A stretch of 64,000 nucleotides of DNA from Plotosus lineatus (lineage: Eukaryota; Chordata; Actinopteri; Siluriformes; Plotosidae), in contig CM045750.1 in assembly GCA_024760905.1 (NCBI GenBank), positions 19,468,919 through 19,532,918 of the forward strand, read 5' to 3'. Below the pieces are notes generated by a model that saw only the letters and a program-made list of their open reading frames with translations, was not told the DNA's origin and searched no databases. Positions within the stretch are counted from its first letter, which is position 1, and each line of letters starts with the position of its first letter. The translations under genes and the position numbers were made by a program. Positions 36,365-46,162 of this stretch are shown in pieces.

Positions 36365-36560
36365 CAGAAATTAAGAGTCATACATGGGGAATGAATTGCT
36401 CTGGGTACTGCAGTGTCCTCTCACAGCCCAAAGACATGCACAGTACAGTAATCAGATGTTCCAAATTCCTGAACTATTTACTTTCATACAGAGTTGGCGA
36501 AGATAAGCTCCAGCCTCTCCATGACCCCAATAGGAGTAGACAATACAGGAAAAACAATGC
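36365..36560 (-). mobile_element. Degenerate SINE-like fragment
   Basis: GGGTACTGCAGTGTCCTCTC, CAAAGACATGCACAGTACAG and CCCAATAGGAGTAGACAATA echo the family C order, read on the plus strand. The strand assignment is uncertain. Confidence 0.4.
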
Positions 36561-36774
36561 ATGGATGAATCAACTAATTAATTAATTAATTAATTAATTA
36601 ATGGAGTATTTGATTTTTTACAAAATATTTCATTGTATTGGAACAGTGTGGCTTCAAAGTAACTGTGTGAAGCATCCTTTGGAATTATTTTTGTTTGAAG
36701 GATATGAAAGATTTAACAGATGTTTGATCAATAAATAGCAAAAATAGAATTTTTTTTTTTTTTTTTTTTTAAGT

Positions 36775-36888
36775 ATACCTTCCGCCCTCACGCAGGGTCG
36801 GCTATGATGAGTACCAGCCGCCCCGTGACATTAATTAGGACTTTAGGACTGAGCGGTTCAGAAAATGAATGAATGAATGAATGATTTA
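36775..36888 (+). mobile_element. SINE 3'-tail fragment
   Basis: CCCTCACGCAGGGTCGGC to GACTGAGCGGTTCAGAAAATG and four GAAT/TGAA tail repeats, after a T run. Confidence 0.8.
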
Positions 36889-37461
36889 CACCTTTTAACA
36901 CGATTAAAATACCAAAGCACACATTGAAGAAAATCATGAAATAGCATCATATTAAAAAAAAAAGAAAAAGAAAAAGGTTGGAACTGAACAATAAGCAGGT
37001 ACTTCATATTAAACCCGTGAAGCCACCTAAACAGAGTAGAATCAGAGCGAGACTGTGGAATCTAAGAGCTGCCTATAGAATTGAGAGTTATTAAAAAATG
37101 ACTTTGTGCTCTCATAAATTTTAAAGGCGCCTTCACAACGCAAAGTGCACCTTCCATTTCTTATCACATGCAAAGAGCAAAATCAAATACTTCATTTCTG
37201 CAGCACATCAGAGGTGCTAAAACTCATTTGCTGAACCTCTCTAATCGCTGGTGTATTAAACTAATGTCAAACAAATAAAACACACAAGAGAGGACACTTA
37301 TTTAAGCAAGTGAACCAAAAAAAATAATAATAATAAATAATAATAAATAAATCAATGACCATGACTATACAGCTCCTTGACCCTGCACTGTACAGTAAAG
37401 ATGGGCAATGGATTCTCTTAAACCAATGTTAGGTTGTAATGCATAAATTAATTGATTTTAG

Positions 37462-37464
<3 letters not shown>
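36889..37464. other. Unique AT-rich sequence
   Basis: No recognised element. (AAT)n at about 37325-37350. Confidence 0.5.

Positions 37465-37497
<33 letters not shown>
37465..37497. repeat. (TA)n microsatellite
   Basis: About 16 TA units immediately before a family B SINE. Confidence 0.9.
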
Positions 37498-37500
<3 letters not shown>

Positions 37501-37772
37501 GCAGTGGTGGTCTAGTGGTATAGGGTGCTGGATCGCTGATCCAAAGGTTGGGGGTTCGAGTCCCACTCTCCACAAGGTTCTCACTGTCCCCCCCAGTGCA
37601 GCTAACTGGGTTATCAAAGGCGGGCCATGTCTCTCACTGTCTATGGTGAGAGGCATGCAAAAGAACCATTGCTGACTTTCGTAAAGAGTAGCTGCAAAGT
37701 TGTCCGCGTGTTTCTGTCCCTTGCTAAAAAAGAGTTGTGACAGGAAGGGCATCCGACGTAAAAACCTATCCG
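37498..37772 (+). mobile_element. Family B SINE, 3' end replaced
   Basis: Full head (GGGGCAGTGGTGGTCTAGTG) through GGAAGGGCATCCGACGTAAA. Its own tail stops at AACCTATC, where a minus-strand LINE fragment begins. Confidence 0.85.
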
Positions 37773-37885
37773 TGAATCGTCTCTTTGGTCTTCCTCTAGG
37801 CCTTTTGCCTGGTAGTTCCAGCCTCAGCATCCTATTAGCAATATACTCACTATCCCTCCTCTGTACTGTCCAAACCATCTCAATC

Positions 37886-37887
<2 letters not shown>
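37773..37887 (-). mobile_element. RTE-like LINE fragment fused to the SINE
   Basis: CTCTTTGGTCTTCCTCTAGG, TTGCCTGGTAGTTCCAGCCT and TCCCTCCTCTGTACTGTCCA are the reverse complement of the LINE segment encoding WFGHVQRRDSEYI...PKRRF. (TA)n follows at once. Confidence 0.85.

Positions 37888-37959
<72 letters not shown>
37888..37959. repeat. (TA)n microsatellite
   Basis: About 35 TA units. Confidence 0.95.
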
Positions 37960-37961
<2 letters not shown>

Positions 37962-38095
37962 GACATGCTGTGTGTTTAAATTTGGGAAAAAAAGGTCACC
38001 TATGAGATTTTCCCATACTTTTATTTACATATGGATGTGGACCATTCCAAGCGATGCATCCACAGGATGAGGACAATATATTCATTCATTATCTG

Positions 38096-38810
38096 AGTTA
38101 CAACGTACACAAGTTACGACCACCTGTACTTACGACCACGTCTAGCAGATGCCTATTATGAGTGTCCTTTATATGTCAGGCAGCGCAGGGTGTAAGATAG
38201 TTGTGGCAGCACAGCATCCCCGCATCTCACACTCACAGCATTCTCCCACGACACTCAGTGAGTCGATACCGTCGCAGTAACATCTCTTTTACTGTACAAT
38301 TTTACATTCGTTTGCTGTACACCGTAACCATGGCCCCCAAGAGGAAGTCCGATTCATCAGACGGCGATTCTACCAAGAAATCAAGGAAGGCACTGTCGTC
38401 GGAGACAATGATGAAAGTCAAAGTGAGATCTCCATCTCTCCCACTGCACGGTGTCTACTATTTTGAAGGACACGGACCGTATTAAGGAAGCGGTGAAAGC
38501 AGCAGCAACAATTACATCAATCAATTAACTATCATCACAAAACAGCGTGACGGACCGATTGCAGAGATAGAAAAGTTGCTATACAAGTGGTTGGAAGATA
38601 ATAGGCAAATAAATGTGAAAGAGATGTGGCGAGCAGCGCAAAGTACGGCTACAGGTTTATTTCGCATGTTGAAAGAACGTGCAGGTGAAGAATACGCTTC
38701 ACATGAATTCATAGTGAGCGCTGGATGGTTTCAGTTTCATTGTGTTAAATATCCGACTTACGACTTGATGGTTGGAACCGATCCTGGTTGTAACTTGGAT
38801 AGTGACTGTA
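38096..38810 (+). mobile_element. Tigger relic with broken transposase
   Basis: Left end GAGTTACAACGTACACAAGT and right end CCTGGTTGTAACTTGGATAG with TGACTG then TA have the Tigger terminal character. The transposase start MAPKRKSDSSDGDSTKKSRK is at 38330. A shifted frame then reads TVSTILKDTDRIKEAVKAAA, and another reads TIITKQRDGPIAEIEKLLYK (from about 38527) and then EEYASHEFIVSAGWFQFH. This is a CENP-B-type bipartite DNA-binding region with two frameshifts. The DDE domain is deleted, as in the 17199 element. Confidence 0.8.
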
Positions 38811-38814
38811 TATA

Positions 38815-38815
<1 letters not shown>

Positions 38816-38882
<67 letters not shown>
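38816..38882. repeat. (GT)n microsatellite
   Basis: About 33 GT units beginning six bases after the Tigger right end. Confidence 0.95.
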
Positions 38883-38885
<3 letters not shown>

Positions 38886-39076
38886 TTTCCTATTTTCTGC
38901 ACATCTGTTACAATAGCAGATTGGAACCACTGGTTTAATAAAACTGCACATTAGGGAAGGTGAACAATTCATTCCACAGAGGAAAGAAGCTTTTGAGTAA
39001 CTTTACCTTTATGAGTTGAAATGTACAGCAGGCAGTGAACTATTTCTTATTATTTCTGAGCAACATTAATTTATAT

Positions 39077-39310
39077 ATCCATCCATTCATTATCTGAACC
39101 GCTTAATCTTAATTAGGGACACAGGGGGTCTGGCGCTCATCTCAGCTGACTCTGGGAGAGGGTACAGTACACCCTGGACAGCTTGCCAGGCCATCGTAGG
39201 GCAGAAACATGCTCATGGCTATGCAGCTGCTCTTTACGAGGGTCAGCAACGGTTGTCTTACATGAACCTCTCACCACAGACAGTGAAAGACGTGGCCATT
39301 GCCCTACTAT
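39077..39310 (-). mobile_element. Family A SINE, head lost
   Basis: CATTCATTATCTGAACCGCT to GTGAAAGACGTGGCCATTGC. It stops before the tRNA head. Confidence 0.8.
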
Positions 39311-39529
39311 GTAACGTGGCCCAATGTATTTAAAAACACCGTATTTTGGGCTATCTATCAAATATCTTTTAAATCTGTGATACGTTCCAAACGAACATCT
39401 TAAAATATTTCAAATTGATCAAGAAAAAAAAAAAAGATGGTGATTTGTCAAAGTCAATTTATTTCAATGGCATTATGCTTAGTATTGTCATTACAACATG
39501 TCATTGTTTAAAAAAAAAACATTAAGGGT

Positions 39530-39840
39530 GGCAGAGTTATGTAGTTGTGAGCACATCTGCCTCACTGCAAAGTGAGTTTATGTGTGAAGGTTGCAAGTTT
39601 TCCTCACGTTTTAATGGGTTTCATCTGGGTACCTTGGTTTCCTTCAACAATCCAAAGAAAAAGAAGTTGGGCTAATGAGCTGTTGCTAGTTGCCCTTAGG
39701 TGTGACTGTGGATGGTTGTATGTGTGTTAGCCTTACAATGCACTGGTAAGCTGTTCAGGGTGTACTCCACATTTGCCCAGATTCAACTGAGATTGGCTAT
39801 GGCCTCCGAACAAGGATTAAGCAGTTCGACAATGAAATCA
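39530..39840 (+). mobile_element. Family C SINE, diverged
   Basis: GGTGGCAGAGTTATGTAG head, CATCTGCCTCACTGC, GAGCTGTTGCTAGTTGCCCT, GTAAGCTGTTCAGGGTGTAC and AAGGATTAAGCAGTTCGAC. Confidence 0.75.
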
Positions 39841-39886
39841 ATATATCCTCAAAAGATGGGACCTTTTTTAAACTTATACATTAAGA

Positions 39887-39972
39887 CAGTGATTCTTAAC
39901 CTTGTTGGCGGTACTGAACCCCACCAGTTTCATATGCTTATTCACCAAACCCTTCTTTATTGAAAAATAAGG
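39887..39972 (-). mobile_element. hAT element end fragment
   Basis: CAGTGATTCTTAACCTTGTT and CCACCAGTTTCATATGCTTA are the inverted counterpart of the right end of the complete hAT at 46163-46865. Only this end is present. Confidence 0.8.
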
Positions 39973-40051
39973 TGGACCAAATGAGATGCTGTGACAGACT
40001 TGTCACCAACACCTTCCAACTTGTGCGTTTAAGGGAAAAGAAGAAGATGCT

Positions 40052-40228
40052 TCCTGCAAAGGAACCAACTGGTCCCTCAACCACATCCTGACAGCATGTC
40101 CTAATGCTCTAGGAGATGGAAGATATAGATGGAGGCATGACAATGTTCTTGAAGAGATCAGCTTAATTCACTACTGCACAGGCAGAAAAAACAAATGCAA
40201 GAATGTTATGACACATGTACCATTCTAA
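40052..40228 (+). pseudogene. LINE reverse-transcriptase C-terminal fragment
   Basis: A 58-codon open stretch starts SCKGTNWSLNHILTACPNAL, then GDGRYRWRHDNVLEEIS, and ends before TAA at 40226. The pattern C-x(9)-H-x(4)-C followed by GRYRWRHD is the zinc-knuckle-like tail seen after the reverse-transcriptase domain in some LINE proteins. I cannot name the clade. Upstream coding sequence is not recognisable, so it is a short relic. It lies directly right of the hAT end at 39887. Confidence 0.6.
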
Positions 40229-40229
40229 C

Positions 40230-40800
40230 ATCTCAAGCATCATTTATTATTTATTTTAACATTCAACATGGACCATTGCATAACACAGACACTGCATATC
40301 CATTTATAGTTTGCAAAGAAACATGTCTCTATACGACTCTATAATATTTTAAATCAGCATGAATTAGCTCATGGCGAGATAATGCTTAATTGCATCGCAA
40401 ACTGACTATGTAATTATTAACATCTATTTACTGAAATCTGATTTTATCTGCATAGTGATAACTGCCCAGAAGTCACAAATTTAAATTCTTAATTTTAAGA
40501 GCACTCTTGTGTTCTCAACTGTAATAAGTTAGGAGGTGTCTCATCATTTTCTGAGACAGGAATTTTGACAATACTGTCATCAAACCACAGCATTATATTA
40601 AGGCATGTGTACTAAACTACAATTTTCTCCTATAATGTGAATTTGGTTAAAGGAAAATAAACAAATTAACAGATATTATTTAGCAGCAAAAATAATCGAA
40701 TCATTAATCCAGCAGAAAGTTCAGCATTAAAAGCCTTGTGCATTATTAATTTGTTTCTGGTTTATTTATTTATTGACATGTACATTATTTATACAATATG
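40230..40800. other. Unique, conserved-looking AT-rich sequence
   Basis: Repeat-free 570 bp with homeodomain-type cores (TTAATTGCAT, TAATTATTAA). Candidate non-coding conserved element. No ORF. Confidence 0.4.
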
Positions 40801-40805
40801 CTATA

Positions 40806-41087
40806 CAGGGATCTCTCACTTTCCACGGTTAAGGGGGACCGAGACCTCCCCGCAATTACTGATTTCCACGAAGTAGCATCGACCCCCCCCCCCCCCCCCG
40901 ACTGATGGATACGTACATGAATATTTGTATATAATAATCAATAAATACATATTCAACACTATAAATGCTTATAACAATTAAACATTAAAAAATAACGTAT
41001 AAAGTGTAAATAAAATAAAAATACACACGCATACAGATGTGCACCTCACATAAAAATGTAAGTACTTTTTTTTTGTTATTGTTGTTG

Positions 41088-41119
<32 letters not shown>

Positions 41120-41200
41120 AATAATTGGCCTTGTTTTGCAGCATTTTCCTTAACTTTTCCCTTATTTTTCCTTAATTTCTTTATTATATTTTTATTTGCC
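40806..41200. mobile_element. Pogo/Tigger-like MITE, right end missing
   Basis: TA then CAGGGATCTCTCACTTTCC. A C run at 40885-40899 and poly-T at 41089-41119. Family sequence (ATTGGCCTTGTTTTGCAGCA) ends near 41195 without the terminal repeat. Confidence 0.85.
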
Positions 41201-41720
41201 ATTAAATACACTGGGCTGGTCTGATATGAGATGATGAAAACTTGTGAAACTATTGATTTTTTATGGATTATATAAAAAATGTCGGGATTTGTTGTGAAGC
41301 AAATGTTGGAGCTCCTGGGTGGCGCGAGTGGCACAACATTAAATTAAAAGGTAAAAGCATCTCAACATCGAGTTGCTTTTGGAATGTCAAGAGAAATCTA
41401 TAGTGTATGTTCTTCCATCCCTCTGTCCCTCTGGGCTATGAATGGGAGTGTAAATGATTGTTTGTCTTTGTTTAAGCCGTGTACTAGAAGGGAAACCTGT
41501 CCAGGATGATCATGCTGTCCTCCTTCCTTGCATAAAGTTAACTGGGATCAGATCCAGGTGTAATCTGATAGCCCTGCAAGTAATTGGTAATCTTTTAAAA
41601 TAAATTTGTGTCTCTCTGTCCAAATACACTTTGGATTGTGTCCAGCTTCCTTGTGACACTCATAGATTAGTGGAATAGAGAATGGATGGATGAATGACAC
41701 CATTATTCAATTTTGATTTA

Positions 41721-41757
<37 letters not shown>

Positions 41758-42380
41758 GTTATCATTATTATTATGTCATGGCCTAAAACGCTAAAATAAG
41801 CATGAGATACAGTCATCAGCACAACCTTCCAAACAGCATTTATTTTAGCACAACTTCACACAACTGAAATAAAATTTGCAGTTAATTAGAATACCAATGC
41901 GTGTAATTTCACTATTAATTCTGTTTATGTGACTCTGAATCGAGTGTGTTGCAGTGATACATACTGTTTTACCATTGTCTCAGTGTTAATTCCCAGTGCC
42001 ACATCCTTGGAAGGCAAATTAAATTTTGGTGGTTCATTATACAATCCGATTTTGTTGATTATTAATGTAGACTGAAGCATCATCCTTCAAGTTCATATGG
42101 GCTTGCTGAAATGAATTGCAAATCATTGTTTAATTGCTGAGTCTCAGGCAAGGAGCGGCATAAAAGGTGTTCAGATCTCCCACTTTCTGTTTTTCCAACA
42201 TGAAGCAATTGCACTTAATGTTTCATTTCAGAACTTATACAACAGATGAAAAATATTTTTATAATATATTCTAATTTAAGTAAAATGTAAGGAAAGGTCA
42301 AACTACATAAAATGGCATGTTTCCACATGAATAAACTTTCAGTGAGATGAGTTATTTAAGAATTTATTATGTATTATGTA
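41201..42380. other. Mostly unique sequence with a worn SINE-like tail
   Basis: About 41480-41700 ends TAGAGAATGGATGGATGAATG and may be an old SINE. (ATT)n at 41717-41758. The 41800-42160 block is repeat-free and conserved-looking. Confidence 0.4.
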
Positions 42381-42382
42381 TT

Positions 42383-42523
<141 letters not shown>

Positions 42524-42529
42524 AAACAA

Positions 42530-42634
42530 AAATAAAAGGACAGGACAAAGACTTTCTATTGAAACTCCATTTATCACTACAGATCTGTTTCGAGGGGTGG
42601 TGAAACCATCCTCTCTCTTCAGGGGAATATAGAA

Positions 42635-42635
<1 letters not shown>
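42530..42635 (-). ncRNA. Penelope-type hammerhead ribozyme unit, stem I weakened
   Basis: On the minus strand CTGAAGA (42622-42616), a stem II hairpin, CGAAAC and CAGATCTGTA are identical to the paired copies at 45.6 kb. The bases before CTGAAGA read TTCCC instead of ATCAC, so pairing with GTGAT (42577-42573) is mostly lost and cleavage is doubtful. The unit (AGGACAGGACAAAGAC edge) lies between two long (TA)n tracts. Confidence 0.65.

Positions 42636-42719
<84 letters not shown>
42636..42719. repeat. (TA)n microsatellite
   Basis: About 41 TA units. Confidence 0.95.
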
Positions 42720-42721
<2 letters not shown>

Positions 42722-43340
42722 TGCTCCCCGACTTACGTTTTTAATTGGTTCCGGACGGCCGAAAGTAATTTGAAAGTGAACCATTACCATATCTCATAAA
42801 ACACCCCAAAATCAATTATTATAAACATAACATTGTAGAATAATATCAAATAATATCAACATTAATTTCAAATTAGTCACTTATTTATACTGAGTCACTT
42901 TACATGAAGCTGAAAACAGCCAATCAGCGCTTACAATCTGTGAAGCGCTCAATACTGAAAGTAGTGTACTTGAAAAAGTAGTGTACTTGCTGTGGGTTAT
43001 ACAGACGTCCGGTCTTTCAAGTGCACAAAGGTGCCGTTGAACTCATTTAGAACACAGCCTGCACTGATGTGAATCCCAGCAAAGCAGAGAGTTCTTTCTT
43101 TTGTGTAAGTAAGTAAACTTTATTCAAGAGATGCATACAAAGAACAAGTACAAATCCGAATGAATATTAATATAAAAATAAGTATACACTCTTAGGATTC
43201 TGCTAAAAGATAATACATATTTGTAATCGTTCTGTAATTTGTGCACTCTTTGCTTAACTGAGTATGCATGGTAGATTGTGCCGATCTGAGCAGATAGTTA
43301 ATTCATCTCTGTGTATGAGACTTGCTAGTAGGCTTACACT
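42720..43340. mobile_element. Tigger-like 5' end and diverged interior
   Basis: GATGCTCCCCGACTTACGTT then TTAATTGGTTCCGGACGG resembles a Tigger terminus. The 5' CA is lost at the TA tract. A possible opposite end lies at about 43690-43750 (CGTCAATGTCCTACGTAGGT, GGTCGAACTCAAAATTTGAC), beyond a SINE. Element limits are uncertain. Confidence 0.5.
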
Positions 43341-43343
43341 TCT

Positions 43344-43672
43344 GTTCATCAGTTCATTTTCTGTAACCGCTTCATCCTAATTAGGGTCGTGGGGAGGCTG
43401 GTGCCCATCCCAGCCAACTCAGGGCAAGGGCAGAGTACACCCTGGACAGTTCGCCAGGCCATCGCAGGGCGGAAACACGCTGACGACTTTGTAGCCTACT
43501 CTTGTCGAAAGTCAGCAATGGTTCTTTTACATGCCTCACACCATAGACAGTGAGAGACATGGCCGGCCTTTGATAACCCAGTTAGCTGCACTGGGGGGGA
43601 CAGTGATAACCTTGTGGAGAGTGGGACTCGAACCCCCAACCTTTGGATCAGTGATCCGGCGCTTTATACCAC
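43344..43672 (-). mobile_element. Family A SINE
   Basis: Full-length: CATTTTCTGTAACCGCTTCA tail, GGAGAGTGGGACTCGAACCC (reverse B box), GCTTTATACCACTA head. Close to the family consensus, so fairly young. Confidence 0.95.
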
Positions 43673-43789
43673 TATATATATGAATGCAGCGTCATTGCAT
43701 CATTACGTCAATGTCCTACGTAGGTAGGTCGAACTCAAAATTTGACTTAAAAACAAACAGACAAAAAAAAAAACATAAATATATATATA

Positions 43790-44080
43790 ATCCGTTGGGC
43801 ATTTTACACCCGAGCCTAGTGGCTCATCAGACCAATACTTTTCCCTGGATTCTGCAGCATGAAGCGACTAGGAGTACAACTACTCCTGGATGGGACACTA
43901 GTCCATCGCAGGTTACCTTCCCAGTAGAACAGCAGGTTATCTTCCCTGGGTGAACAGAGGCACACTTGTGGTTAAGATTTTTTGCCCAGGGGACTTAGCA
44001 CAGTGGGGGTCTCACTGGGATTTGAACTCACAACCTCCTGATCGTGAGCCCAGCACTCCAACCACGACACCACCGGCCCC
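43790..44080 (-). mobile_element. Family F tRNA-derived SINE abutting the dehydrogenase exon
   Basis: Read on the minus strand it starts GGGGCCGGTGGTGTCGTGG, with B-box-like GAGTTCAAATCCC, and runs to GGATGGGACACTAGTCCATC (reverse) and ATTTTACACCCGAGCC. It is the only copy in the window. Its 5' end lies within four bases of the end of the exon coding at 44084. Confidence 0.8.
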
Positions 44081-44083
44081 ACT

Positions 44084-44201
44084 ATCCTTGAAGTATCTCA
44101 CTGTGTCTGCGTCTCTTCCCGGAAACTTCATCTTGGCCACCTCTTCCAACATCTTCACCTCAAACTCAGTGTGCACAGGCCCAGGCTCGATCAAAGACAA
44201 G
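44084..44201 (-). pseudogene. rdh8: RDH8/17-beta-HSD1-type dehydrogenase exon (third block)
   Basis: After acceptor CCAACAG the exon reads, with one leading base, LSLIEPGPVHTEFEVKMLEE, VAKMKFPGRDADTVRYFKD. This is the segment of retinol dehydrogenase 8 / 17-beta-hydroxysteroid dehydrogenase 1 that follows the active site. EPGPV favours RDH8 over HSD17B1. RDH8 reduces all-trans-retinal in photoreceptors. The 118 nt are open. After GAT (D) similarity ends: the next bases are AGTGGGG, where a SINE begins, so the normal donor is lost or rebuilt. It joins in frame to the exon at 44294-44387. Confidence 0.85.
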
Positions 44202-44293
44202 CTGTTGGTAGAAAGGACCGGGGCAGCAGTGTTCTCTTTTTATCTACATGTATTTAGATCTTTTGATGCAGTGTGAGGAGCCAGTATACAGAC

Positions 44294-44387
44294 TTGATGT
44301 TAAACTTGAGCAGCTGGACTGCCAGGCTTTCACAGAAACCCTCGATGGCAAACTTGGAGGCTGTGTAGACGTCATTAAACACCACAC
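44294..44387 (-). pseudogene. rdh8: RDH8/17-beta-HSD1-type dehydrogenase exon with active site
   Basis: Between acceptor CTGCTCAG and donor GTCTGT the minus strand encodes [20 protein letters not shown] and [10 protein letters not shown]. It contains the short-chain dehydrogenase YxxxK catalytic pair (Y-T-A-S-K). Length 94 nt, open. Joining AA|C at the next intron gives FNINLSLIEPGPV, the family sequence. Joining its 5' end to the plus-strand exon at 44985-45179 gives MQ-G-VVFND, again the family sequence, but that exon is in the opposite orientation. No nucleotide-binding (TGxxxGIG) exon was noticed. As arranged the locus cannot make a normal enzyme. Confidence 0.85.
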
Positions 44388-44580
44388 CTGAGCAGACGGA
44401 CACAAGCATACATGACAAGATATGAGAAATTCTAGGTTTCTTGATAGGACATTGTTAAGTTTGTAAAGATGCTTTAAGACTTGCTGTGTTGTTGATTGGA
44501 TGCCTAGGGCCAGCTGTAGGATTTCAAACAAGAAACGGGGGGCTAGATGCCAGACAAGACAAAAATGAATTAAATCTGGG

Positions 44581-44684
<104 letters not shown>

Positions 44685-44984
44685 CTCAAAAGAATGAGCA
44701 CTCTGAACTTTATTTTGAATTTTACCTTTACATTTTGATGAATGTTTAATATTTAAATTTTAAAAGGCTTTGCCATCAATTAATAAACCCAGACATGATA
44801 ATTAAAATGGAAAATCTATTATTTCTTGCTTCAAATCTATTGCAACAGCTAATAGCCGAATGCACACAACTCCCATTCTTCATCTTCATCTCTCTTTCTC
44901 TCATCCTTTGCTCATTCAGTTAAATGTCAGCATCATCTTTCATCCCGCCATCCATTTGAGTAAATATGCAACATGTTCTTCTAG

Positions 44985-45179
44985 AACCAAGCAACATCCC
45001 CATAAACAACGCAGGGGTGGGCTTGATCGACTCTTTGAAGATCATCAGCCTGGACCAAATGAAATCAGTGTTTGAGACCAACTTCTTTGGCACCGTTCGC
45101 ACGATTAAAGAGGTCCTGCCTGACATGAGGTGCAGAGCAGGGCACATGACTGTCATGAACAGTGTAATGGGCATGCAGG
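44985..45179 (+). pseudogene. rdh8: RDH8/17-beta-HSD1-type dehydrogenase exon, inverted relative to its partners
   Basis: The plus strand reads, after acceptor TTCTTCTAG, PSNIPINNAGVGLIDSLK, ISLDQMKSVFETNFFGTV, RTIKEVLPDMR, GHMTVMNSVMGMQ, with one trailing base before donor GTAATG. NNAGVG is the structural NNAG motif of classical short-chain dehydrogenases, and the serine of NSVMG corresponds to the catalytic serine. 195 nt, open. In an intact gene this block comes immediately before the [11 protein letters not shown] exon, yet here it points away from it. The first residues (PSNIPI for the usual DVLV) look eroded. Inversion in the genome and misassembly are both possible. Confidence 0.85.
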
Positions 45180-45426
45180 GTAATGTGGGAAATTTAGATG
45201 CTCTCAAATATAGATTGCACAGTACCATCCTTTTCTGTTCATTTATCTTATAATAAAATCTTGAGTATTTATACACATTAGATTTATAAATTATTTTTTA
45301 AAAAGAAAAAATGAATGGAAAATGCATATTTAGAAATCTGACTACAATAACCATCACATTGATTGTAAATAAAACTTTAGAAGGATTATAATTGCACATA
45401 AATTAAAAATTAATCTATAAGTGGAA

Positions 45427-45450
45427 TTAATTAATTAATTAATTAATTAA

Positions 45451-45527
<77 letters not shown>
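45427..45527. repeat. (TTAA)n then (TA)n
   Basis: TTAA repeats at 45427-45457 followed by about 70 bp of TA. This is the other flank of the inverted exon segment. Confidence 0.95.
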
Positions 45528-45530
<3 letters not shown>

Positions 45531-45535
45531 ATACG

Positions 45536-45640
45536 AAAAATAAAAGGACAGGACAAACACTTTCTATTGAAACTCCATTTATCACTACAGATCTGTTTCG
45601 AGGGGTGGTGAAACCATCCTCTCTCTTCAGGTGATTATAG
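45536..45640 (-). ncRNA. Hammerhead ribozyme, Penelope-like element type (left arm)
   Basis: Minus strand: ATCAC (45635-45631), CTGAAGA (45630-45624), stem II hairpin with TGGT/ACCA top, C-GAAA-C, palindromic CAGATCTG, TA, then GTGAT (45585-45581). ATCAC and GTGAT pair as stem I. Core boxes CTGANGA and GAAA and the GTA cleavage triplet match a type I hammerhead. The short self-complementary stem III is typical of hammerheads in Penelope-like retroelements, which can act as dimers. No Penelope coding sequence is present. Confidence 0.8.
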
Positions 45641-45649
45641 AGGAATTCT

Positions 45650-45765
45650 GCTATAATCACCTGAAGAGAGAGGATGGTTTCACCACCCCTCGAAACAGAT
45701 CTGTAGTGATAAATGGAGTTTCAATAGAAAGTCTTTGTCCTGTCCTTTTATTTTTGTTATTTGCT
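45650..45765 (+). ncRNA. Hammerhead ribozyme, Penelope-like element type (right arm)
   Basis: Plus-strand copy in mirror orientation: ATCAC 45656-45660, CTGAAGA 45661-45667, stem II about 45667-45691, GAAA 45692-45695 (within CGAAAC), CAGATCTG 45696-45703, predicted cleavage after the A at 45705, GTGAT 45706-45710. Downstream AAATGGAGTTTCAATAGAAA and GTCCTGTCCTTTTATTTTTG match the left arm. Together the arms form a near-perfect palindrome of about 105 bp each around GAGGAATTCTG. Confidence 0.82.
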
Positions 45766-45816
45766 CTACCAAAAAGTATTGAGCACTCTCCTACGGAAGG
45801 ATCTACTCAGAAAATC

Positions 45817-45974
<158 letters not shown>

Positions 45975-46110
45975 AGGTATACCTCGGCTTACATCGTCAG
46001 TTGGTTCCAGGAGAGATGACGTAAGTCAAAAAGGGCTTAATTCGAATTAGCTTGTCTCGAGGCTAGCCTAGGCTAGACTACACCAAATTCACTTATTTAT
46101 ATATACATAA
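45975..46110. mobile_element. Tigger-like 5' end
   Basis: CAGGTATACCTCGGCTTACA then GTCAGTTGGTTCCAGG is close to vertebrate Tigger termini. No right end was recognised before the hAT at 46163. Confidence 0.7.
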
Positions 46111-46162
46111 TATTAAGCTATATACTGAAATATACTAAGCATCTTTAATATACCCTCTAGGG

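Noticed and set aside
37429..37878. 149-codon ORF joining WTVQRRDSEYI to SINE sequence as a fusion gene
   Set aside because: It is a read-through of a LINE fragment into an antisense SINE, both repeats.
44966..45253. 95-codon ORF as an intact plus-strand dehydrogenase gene
   Set aside because: Similarity is limited to 44985-45179 between splice sites. The catalytic tyrosine exon is on the other strand.
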